This document shows, in pieces, positions 1 through 5,170 of a DNA stretch of 9,198 nt. Below the pieces are notes generated by a model. The model was not told the DNA's origin and searched no databases. It worked only from the letters and a program-made list of their open reading frames with translations. Source of the stretch: an uncultured Clostridium sp. (GTDB lineage: Bacteria > Bacillota > Clostridia > TANB77 > CAG-508). The stretch spans positions 1 through 9,198 of the forward strand of contig USAE01000053.1 of the NCBI GenBank assembly GCA_900552655.1, given 5' to 3'. Numbering within the stretch: the first letter of the stretch is position 1; every line of letters starts with the position of its first letter. The position numbers and the translations under genes were made by a program.

Positions 1-2284
1 ATTCTATGTTTCCTGTTATTTCTATTTTATATGTTGTATTTGATTTTAATTGTTCATAATTTAATTCTTTTGTTTCTCCTAGTTGTAAATTTTTTATTTC
101 TTCTCCTGCTAGCGTGTTAGTATATATTATATTGTCTTCTTTCTGTGCATTTTCTTCAGGATTTTTTTGTTCTTCTACTATTTTTATTGTTAATTCATTT
201 AATATTTGTATTAATCTTTTATCTGTTCTCTCTTCGTCTATTTTATATGCTATTTTTGCACTTTTATTTGTTGTTTCTTTGTTTTCTACCTTCAATTCTA
301 ATGAACCCAATGTTGCTATTGGCTTTGTTGCAAATACTAAATTTCCTATTTCTTCTTTTTCTTTAACTCCTTTATTATCATTTAAGTTGAAATCTGCATA
401 TATTGTTATTTTATAATATTGGTTTTGGTCTAAATCTTCTAGTTTTATTTCTCTTTCATTTTCTGATAATCTTTCTTCTTTTACTATTTCTCCATTTGGT
501 TTTGTTACAACATATTTGTAATTTTCTAATTTAACTTTATCTTTATTTGTTAACCTTAATCCTAATGTTACACTTACTATATCTTGTTCTTTTATTGCTA
601 CTCTTACTGTTGGTTTTTGTTTTGACGTTTTGCTTTTTCCTTCATTATTTTCTACTTTTAGTTCTTTTCCATTTTTATCATAAAATCTTATTTTATAACC
701 AACTTTAGCATTTGACTTTAAGCCTTCAGAACTTTCTATTGTTACTTCTTTTCCTTGTAATAGTTCATTTACTTTATCATTTTTTATTACTGTTTTTATT
801 TCCCCTGTTTCTATCTCTACTTGGTTTATTCCTTTTACTTCTTCTGCATTTATATCTGATGTTATCTTTAAATTTTTTATCTGGATTTTGTTACTATATA
901 TCTCTCCTTCTTCTTTATTTAATATTATTGCTCCTAACGCTTCATATCCTTTGGTTTTTATTGTTCCTTTATAAAATGTGTTTTCTATTTTTTTATTTTC
1001 TTCATTTAAGTAAATGTATTTACCAACTATTTCGTATTCTGTATCTGGCACTAATCCTGTTATTTGTATCTCTCCTGAAGTTTTAAATATTCTTCTTAAA
1101 TATATTTTTCCTTCTTTGTATATTTCAAATGTTGGTGCTTCTATTATTCTTCCTGCTGGATCTTTTATTTGTAATCTACTTTTTGCTGAATATACTTCTG
1201 CTTTAAATCCTTCTGCTGTTACTTTTGGCTTTACAAATTTTGTATTGTTTTGTATTTCTTCCTTATTTTCTGGTTCTATTGGCTCTGCTACTTCTTCTTT
1301 ATTTTCTTCTTTTTCGTCTATTTGCTCTTCTTTACTAAATGTTTCTTCTCTCTCTATTTCTTCTTGAGAATTTTCTACATCATTTTTCGCATTTTCTATT
1401 ATTTCTAATTTTGTTAATAACTCTTCATAACTGCATTGTTTTTCCACTAATTGTGTATCTTCTATATTTTTTATAACAACTTGTGAATTATAGTCTATAT
1501 CTTTTATTTCGTTAAATATTAATGTGTTATTTTGATGTGTATAATATCTTATTTCGTTTTCTTCAAATGCTATTAAGCTATTTGCTGGCAATACATATTC
1601 ATTTGTTGTTGTAATTATTTTTATCTCTTTTAAGTTTATGTAAATTCCTTCATTTGTTCTTGCAAATATATATTCTTTACTATCTGATCTTTCTAAACTA
1701 TTTCCATTGTATACTTTTCCATCTGTTAAGCTTATATTTGGATACCCTGCTACCTTTTCGAAATCTTTACTTATTAAAGTTATATCTTGGCTTAAGTTAT
1801 ATATTGTATTTTTATCATTTATATATATTGGATAATTTAAGTCTATTTCTGTCTTTTCTTTACTACCTATAAAATATGAATTTAACTTTTTAAATATTGT
1901 CCCTTGTTCTTCTATTTTTGCTAAACTTGCATTCTTTCCGTCATCATCGCTTAAATTACTTTTTTGTGAATCTCTATTTTCTTTATCTCCAGACGCTCCT
2001 AACAAATTATCTGTTATTTGCTTTCCACTTATTCCATAACCTTCGTATTTAAAGTTCATTACTGGGCTATATTTTAAAAATATGAAATATATTAAACTTA
2101 TTACTGTTATTATTACTACTAACCCTATTACTAAAAATTGTGGCTTTATTTCTATATTGCTAACTCTCGTTTTTAATTTTTCTTTTCGCGAGTTTTTATT
2201 TCTTATTTCATTTTTGTTATGCTCTTTATTATTCAATCCTAAATTATTATCTTTATGTTTTTTGCTAAAGTTAAACTTTTTCAT
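1..2284 (-). CDS. Membrane-anchored surface protein with tandem Fn3-like domains (3' end beyond window)
   Basis: The frame is open for 761 codons from the ATG at 2284-2282 to the left edge; I translated it completely and found no stop. The start is fixed by AAGGAGGTG at 2292-2300. Residues 1-47 are basic and cytoplasmic (MKKFNFSKKHK...). Residues about 48-70 form one hydrophobic helix (FLVIGLVVIITVISLIYFIF) with no signal-peptidase site, so this is a type II anchor with an outward-facing C-terminus. Residues 71-295 are an unrecognised beta-rich region. Residues 300-345 are a Glu-rich linker. From about 352 onward come three or four Fn3-like units, shown by recurring edges such as ITGLVPDTEYEIVGKY, LEDLDQNQYYKITIYA and LKSNTTYKIEITGNI, and by FATKPIATLGSLEL. 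No catalytic motif is seen. It is probably a surface adhesin or ligand-binding protein. The architecture may match the missing N-terminus of the giant gene upstream, making the two paralogues. I am confident it is a gene; its function is unknown. Confidence 0.9.
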   Translation of the reverse strand, partial: MKKFNFSKKHKDNNLGLNNKEHNKNEIRNKNSRKEKLKTRVSNIEIKPQFLVIGLVVIITVISLIYFIFLKYSPVMNFKYEGYGISGKQITDNLLGASGDKENRDSQKSNLSDDDGKNASLAKIEEQGTIFKKLNSYFIGSKEKTEIDLNYPIYINDKNTIYNLSQDITLISKDFEKVAGYPNISLTDGKVYNGNSLERSDSKEYIFARTNEGIYINLKEIKIITTTNEYVLPANSLIAFEENEIRYYTHQNNTLIFNEIKDIDYNSQVVIKNIEDTQLVEKQCSYEELLTKLEIIENAKNDVENSQEEIEREETFSKEEQIDEKEENKEEVAEPIEPENKEEIQNNTKFVKPKVTAEGFKAEVYSAKSRLQIKDPAGRIIEAPTFEIYKEGKIYLRRIFKTSGEIQITGLVPDTEYEIVGKYIYLNEENKKIENTFYKGTIKTKGYEALGAIILNKEEGEIYSNKIQIKNLKITSDINAEEVKGINQVEIETGEIKTVIKNDKVNELLQGKEVTIESSEGLKSNAKVGYKIRFYDKNGKELKVENNEGKSKTSKQKPTVRVAIKEQDIVSVTLGLRLTNKDKVKLENYKYVVTKPNGEIVKEERLSENEREIKLEDLDQNQYYKITIYADFNLNDNKGVKEKEEIGNLVFATKPIATLGSLELKVENKETTNKSAKIAYKIDEERTDKRLIQILNELTIKIVEEQKNPEENAQKEDNIIYTNTLAGEEIKNLQLGETKELNYEQLKSNTTYKIEITGNIE

Positions 2285-2291
2285 TACGCTA

Positions 2292-2300
2292 CACCTCCTT
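2292..2300 (-). promoter_or_regulatory. Ribosome binding site of the Fn3-like surface protein gene
   Basis: On the minus strand AAGGAGGTG lies 7 nt upstream of the ATG at 2284, with the GGAGG core 9 nt away. It is a near-perfect complement of the 16S anti-Shine-Dalgarno and decides the start of the gene. The ATG overlaps an upstream in-frame TAA by one base (TAATG), but that upstream ORF looks spurious. Confidence 0.9.
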
Positions 2301-2380
2301 GCTTTTCTAATTTATTTAGCAGTTTCAAGTTGGTGTAACTTCTTTTAATTATTTTTTTATAGCTCAAAAAGCACATTACT

Positions 2381-2416
2381 AGAATTTCTAAGCAATGGTA
2401 ATTGCAAAGAAATTCT
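2381..2416 (-). repeat. Hairpin 1 of the leader (36-nt inverted repeat)
   Basis: The arms AGAATTTCT/AGAAATTCT (9 bp) enclose a symmetric 2x2 internal loop (UU/UU on the minus strand). A GCAAT/ATTGC inner stem (5 bp) and a 4-nt loop follow. It is the hairpin closest to the start codon, about 80 nt from the ribosome binding site. Confidence 0.75.
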
Positions 2417-2442
2417 GTATAATTTGCATAATCTCGTTGTAA

Positions 2443-2471
2443 TAAAAATTCTTTCTCTGAAAGAATTTTTA
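2443..2471 (-). repeat. Hairpin 2 of the leader (perfect 13-bp stem)
   Basis: TAAAAATTCTTTC pairs perfectly with GAAAGAATTTTTA across a 3-nt loop. The stem is AT-rich, has a U-run in its 3' arm in either orientation, and could be a weak bidirectional terminator. With no wobble pair, the strand cannot be decided from this hairpin alone. Confidence 0.7.
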
Positions 2472-2479
2472 AACAACAA

Positions 2480-2545
2480 GAAAAACAGGCTATTTCTAGC
2501 ACTACATTTTTTCCTAAATATAGTACTACACATAACCTGTTTTTC
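2480..2545 (-). repeat. Hairpin 3 of the leader, attenuator-like (66 nt)
   Basis: On the minus strand GAAAAACAGGTTAT pairs with ATAGCCTGTTTTTC (14 bp, one U-G). After a 4x4 internal loop AGTACTA pairs with TAGTGCT (7 bp, one U-G), closing a 16-nt A-rich loop. The 3' arm ends in CTGTTTTTC, like an intrinsic terminator with a U5 run, so an attenuator role is possible. Both imperfect pairs are wobbles only on the minus strand; on the plus strand they are C-A mismatches. Confidence 0.7.
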
Positions 2546-2554
2546 ACGCCAAAT

Positions 2555-2577
2555 AGAGTAGCCTCGTTTGCTACCCT
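2555..2577 (-). repeat. Hairpin 4 of the leader
   Basis: AGGGTAGC pairs with GCTACTCT (8 bp, one G-U on the minus strand) around a 7-nt loop AAACGAG. Read on the plus strand the stem is followed by a T-rich run, which resembles a terminator in that direction. The wobble polarity instead favours the minus strand. Confidence 0.6.
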
Positions 2578-2598
2578 TTTTATTTTTCTAAACGTACT

Positions 2599-2618
2599 TG
2601 TGTGTGTGTGTGTGTGTG
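2599..2618. repeat. (TG)10 dinucleotide microsatellite
   Basis: There are ten uninterrupted TG units ((CA)10 on the gene strand), flanked by GTAC on both sides. The tract lies about 315 bp upstream of the start codon of the Fn3-like surface gene, just upstream of hairpin 4. Long dinucleotide tracts are uncommon in bacterial genomes and are prone to slipped-strand length change. Phase variation of surface genes by such tracts is known in other bacteria; here it is inference. Confidence 0.95.
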
Positions 2619-2699
2619 TACAGCGCCAAGGCTTACACGGCTTGCTTCGTTTTGCATTCTCTTACCCTCGCTTTTTACTATTTACTTTTAGCTCAAAAT

Positions 2700-2729
2700 T
2701 CTGAATAATTTTATTATGGGATATTCAGA
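2700..2729. repeat. Perfect 8-bp inverted repeat, possible terminator or operator
   Basis: TCTGAATA and TATTCAGA are separated by 14 nt. On the plus strand the second arm runs straight into six Ts (2730-2735), like an intrinsic terminator for plus-strand transcription. On the minus strand it is followed by ATTTTG, which could extend the pairing with upstream As. No plus-strand gene ends here, so its role is open. Confidence 0.45.
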
Positions 2730-2782
2730 TTTTTTACCTAATTTATTTTCTCTTGCATAATATTTAACAAATCATTTATTAA

Positions 2783-2810
2783 ATATTATTTGCTCAATTT
2801 TACATGTCAG
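2783..2810 (-). promoter_or_regulatory. Candidate promoter (CTGACA-16-TAATAT)
   Basis: On the minus strand CTGACA (5/6 to the -35 consensus) is followed after 16 nt by TAATAT (4/6 to the -10). It would start transcription near 2776 and give a leader of about 490 nt. Such matches are frequent by chance in AT-rich DNA. Confidence 0.25.
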
Positions 2811-2839
2811 AATTTATTTATCTAATTTTCCTTTATTTT

Positions 2840-2868
2840 ATCTTATATAATTTAACTCTAATTGTAAA
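2840..2868 (-). promoter_or_regulatory. Candidate promoter (TTTACA-17-TAAGAT)
   Basis: On the minus strand TTTACA (5/6 to the -35 consensus) and TAAGAT (4/6 to the -10) have optimal 17-nt spacing. The pair sits just downstream of the terminator-like hairpin at 2895-2924, where a promoter for the next gene would be expected. The predicted start is near 2833. AT-rich background keeps confidence low. Confidence 0.3.
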
Positions 2869-2894
2869 TATACTGTCCTCACTATAAACATAAG

Positions 2895-2924
2895 AAAAAT
2901 GCTGTACCTTTTACGCACAGCATT
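2895..2924 (-). terminator. Terminator-like hairpin (second, downstream)
   Basis: On the minus strand AATGCTGT and ACAGCATT form a perfect 8-bp stem around a 10-nt loop, followed by a U-run (TTTTTC). It lies about 100 nt past the first terminator. It could be a backup terminator for the giant gene or the end of a short transcript from the AT-rich stretch 2925-3020. I see no ORF in that stretch. Confidence 0.55.
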
Positions 2925-3020
2925 ATTTGAATTTATTATTTACATTTTTATAACATTTTTTTAATATAGCTTAATTACCTTTATTATATATAAAAAGTTT
3001 TATTTTTCTACTACTTTCTC

Positions 3021-3073
3021 AAAAATAAAAAAAGCCAGTATCTTAAGTTCACTTCATTAAAATACTAGCTTTT
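3021..3073 (-). terminator. Rho-independent terminator of the giant GLUG gene
   Basis: On the minus strand AAAAGCTAGTAT (from 3073) pairs with ATACTGGCTTTT (12 bp including one U-G wobble) around a 20-nt loop, followed by TTTATTTTTG. It begins 16 nt after the TAA at 3092-3090. The wobble would be a C-A mismatch on the other strand, fixing the orientation. Confidence 0.85.
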
Positions 3074-3089
3074 CTTACACACACTTAAT

Positions 3090-4982
3090 TTAATCTCTTT
3101 TCTTTATTGCAAATAATATTATTACTACTCCTATTATGCTTAATGCTATCCACACTATTCCCATTTTCGTATTTTTAGCTTCTCCTTCGCTTGCATAATA
3201 CTCTTTTAAATTATTTGCTTCTATTTTTTCGTTTTCGCTTATCACCTCCTGCTTTTTCGTATCTAATAACTCTTCTTCTTTGTATACTTGGTATTCATCT
3301 TTTTCTGCATTGTATATGCTTATATATTTTTGCTCTTGTAAAGAGTTATTAGTTGCATTATTATTATTAGCTTCGTTTGTTAAGACATCATCTACATTTA
3401 CAAAATTATCTCCAACATTTTCAGTTTGCTCGGATTTGCCTAGATTCTGTTTTTCTATTACCTCTTCTACTGGCATTTTTTCTAATTTGTTTTGTAACAC
3501 TTTACTTTCTTCATATTTATTTGTTATTTCTTTTGATACATTTGAATTAGATTTTCCTATTTCAGATATCTTTGTTTTTAAGTAATCAAATATCCCTATC
3601 TTTCCTGTATCTTCGTTTTTTGAAGAAGATATTACTTTTCCTGTTTGGTAATTAAATTTAATTCTATCTCCATCTTTGTAAGTTACTTCTAGTTCGTGTG
3701 AAGCATTCTCTAAATTGTTTCCTATGCTTTCGATTCCTTCATTTATGAAATTTTCTGGATAAGCTATTGGTTCTTTTAGGTCATATAACTTTCCGTCTGA
3801 ACCTAATACTGTTTCATATTCTTTTCCATTGTAGTTATCTACTATTAAATTGTTAGCTACTGGTACTATAGCTTCATCGCTATTTGCTGAGTTGCCTAAT
3901 GTACTTGGAATAACATACAAATTATTATCTTTTACATACAACTTTGCATTTCTTGTAGCTTTACTTCCATCTGAAGAAATTATTACAGAATATGTGTTAT
4001 ATGTTTCTATAGTTTTATCTGAGTATTCAAAGGTTTGCTCTAGAGTTTCTTGTTCTCTTATTTTTTGTGTTTCTACAGAATTCTCTATATTTCCAACAAT
4101 GTGTTCAGAATCTTTTGGTATATCAATTCCCGTTTGCTCTTTAAGACTAGATGATTGAAGAATTGGATATTTATTATTTGTAAGTACAGTAAAATCCCAT
4201 GAACTCGTTGACCATTTTAATTTTGAAGTATATGTTATTTGTTTCTTCAAATCATTTTCTTTTAAATAATTTTCCTGTAAAATAAATGGTTCATTTTTAG
4301 AATTTGGATTTTCGCCGTTTAGGATGGAATATTTATAATAATATGTATCACTTAAATATTGATTTTGGTTTTGTCTACTTCCTATACCTAATGAAATACT
4401 ATTTCTATCTGCACTACTTAAGTCAGTTTCTACATAATTGCTATGATAAAATTTATCTGGCATATATAAGTCTGAAGTTATATGACCTACCATACCTCCT
4501 ACGTTATTATCTCCTTCTAATTTACTATTAGCAATATAGTTATTAAAAATGTATGAAGTATTATTTACTGCAGTCATGTTATTATTTTCTAATTTTCCTA
4601 CTATCCCTCCTATATTATTTGTTCCAATCAGTTTAACCTCAGCATAAGTTCTAGAAATTTCAGACGCTTCTTGCTTCCCTACTATTCCTCCTACATTATC
4701 TGTTCCTTTTGCTACTGAATTAATTATACTTAGATTTCTACAAAAAGCTGTCCCACTAATCCTTCCAGCAAATACTCCAATATTACTTGCAACACTATTA
4801 ATCTCTATATTATTAATATCATTGTCCGTCGCGTGTTGTTCGGTGTTGCCGACCATACCTCCTACATATTCAGTATTTACATTAGTACATTCTATATAAC
4901 TATCCTTTATACTACTCTGAGAAATAAAACCCGAGTACCCAAATAATCCTCCCACGCAACTACCTGTTCCAACCACATTCAA
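3090..4982 (-). CDS. C-terminal part of giant GLUG-repeat surface protein (separated by frameshift)
   Basis: These 630 codons continue the protein encoded upstream (5002-9198) in a different frame. The TTG at 4982 is probably not a real start: no ribosome binding site is evident, and the frame extends upstream to about 5036 with GLUG-compatible sequence (GRKATNYKISNRWYIGDN). Residues 1-200 complete the third beta-solenoid, with GLUG turns VGGLFG (10), VGGMVG (40), VGGIVG (97), IGGIVG (124) and VGGMVG (161). The block ends with WDFTVLTNNKYPILQ (262-276), a typical GLUG-block terminus. Residues 300-470 are an unrecognised region with beta-like YKDGDRIKFNYQTGKV. Residues 480-600 are a charged, Asn-rich stalk. 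Residues 607-626 form one hydrophobic helix, followed by KKRD. No LPXTG precedes the helix, so a membrane anchor is more likely than sortase linkage. A strong terminator follows. Function is unknown. Confidence 0.85.
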   Translation of the reverse strand: MNVVGTGSCVGGLFGYSGFISQSSIKDSYIECTNVNTEYVGGMVGNTEQHATDNDINNIEINSVASNIGVFAGRISGTAFCRNLSIINSVAKGTDNVGGIVGKQEASEISRTYAEVKLIGTNNIGGIVGKLENNNMTAVNNTSYIFNNYIANSKLEGDNNVGGMVGHITSDLYMPDKFYHSNYVETDLSSADRNSISLGIGSRQNQNQYLSDTYYYKYSILNGENPNSKNEPFILQENYLKENDLKKQITYTSKLKWSTSSWDFTVLTNNKYPILQSSSLKEQTGIDIPKDSEHIVGNIENSVETQKIREQETLEQTFEYSDKTIETYNTYSVIISSDGSKATRNAKLYVKDNNLYVIPSTLGNSANSDEAIVPVANNLIVDNYNGKEYETVLGSDGKLYDLKEPIAYPENFINEGIESIGNNLENASHELEVTYKDGDRIKFNYQTGKVISSSKNEDTGKIGIFDYLKTKISEIGKSNSNVSKEITNKYEESKVLQNKLEKMPVEEVIEKQNLGKSEQTENVGDNFVNVDDVLTNEANNNNATNNSLQEQKYISIYNAEKDEYQVYKEEELLDTKKQEVISENEKIEANNLKEYYASEGEAKNTKMGIVWIALSIIGVVIILFAIKKRD

Positions 4983-5170
4983 ATTATCTCCGATGTACCA
5001 CCTATTTGAAATTTTGTAATTTGTAGCTTTTCGTCCGCATTATACCACCGACATATGAATTACCTTTTACATTTATCTGAGACGCTTGGTAATTACCACC
5101 AGAACCCGTACCAGCGATACCACCGGCGCAATCATTGCCTTTAACAGTTCCTTCACTAGCTTTCATACTT
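4820..5170 (-). other. GC-richer, atypical-codon tract inside the third GLUG module
   Basis: Most of the gene writes its GLUG turns as GGA-GGA-ATA. This tract uses GGT, GGC, GCC, ATC, GTC, ACG, GCG and CAC, for example TGC GCC GGT GGT ATC GCT GGT ACG near 5110-5135. My manual G/C counts per 60 bases are 31 (5101-5160), 27 (4921-4980) and 25 (4801-4860), against 13 in a control line (6421-6480). The line 4861-4920 drops to 16, so the tract is patchy. This suggests an imported or converted segment; the frameshift lies within it. Confidence 0.6.

Larger units (their letters stand above)
2285..2840 (-). promoter_or_regulatory. Long structured upstream/leader region of the Fn3-like surface gene
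   Basis: This stretch of more than 500 bp has no convincing gene. In the direction of transcription it holds an AT-rich part with candidate promoters, a perfect 8-bp inverted repeat (2700-2729), a GC-rich patch (2621-2670; my count is 27 G/C in 50), a (TG)10 tract, and four strong hairpins at 2555-2577, 2480-2545, 2443-2471 and 2381-2416. In two of these hairpins the imperfect pairs are U-G wobbles on the minus strand and would be A-C mismatches on the plus strand. That favours a minus-strand RNA, meaning the leader of the downstream gene. I tried to fit c-di-GMP, THF and other common riboswitch cores and could not. It may act as an attenuator or 5' stabiliser, or it may be an independent small RNA. 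Its transcription is not proven by sequence alone. Confidence 0.5.

Noticed and set aside
114..1872. Several plus-strand ORFs of 64-124 codons (for example 712-1086, 1014-1367, 1654-1872)
   Set aside because: They are Leu/Phe/Ser-rich shadows antisense to the Fn3-like surface gene, whose minus-strand frame is open across the entire region. Similar plus-strand ORFs at 3280-9056 are shadows of the GLUG gene.
2284..2547. Minus-strand 87-codon ORF beginning at GTG 2547 and overlapping the next ATG as TAATG
   Set aside because: It has no ribosome binding site, an odd Cys-rich composition, and three strong hairpins running through it, which suggests structured RNA and not coding sequence. The TAATG overlap is attractive for translational coupling, so ribosome profiling could reopen the question; a 30-codon leader peptide from an internal ATG is likewise unsupported.
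2555..2640. Cyclic-di-GMP or other known riboswitch suggested by GGTAGCAAACGAGGC
   Set aside because: The conserved core elements of the GEMM-I and c-di-GMP-II aptamers could not be placed. Only a simple hairpin is supported.
4980..4982. TTG at 4982 as a true start of a separate 630-residue protein
   Set aside because: No Shine-Dalgarno precedes it, and the upstream 18 codons in the same frame continue the GLUG repeat. It is better read as the continuation of the giant protein after a frameshift.
5020..5045. Programmed +1 or -1 ribosomal frameshifting
   Set aside because: No recognised slippery heptamer, +1 shift-prone stop context or downstream stimulatory structure is visible. A mutation or sequence error is simpler, though this cannot be excluded from sequence alone.
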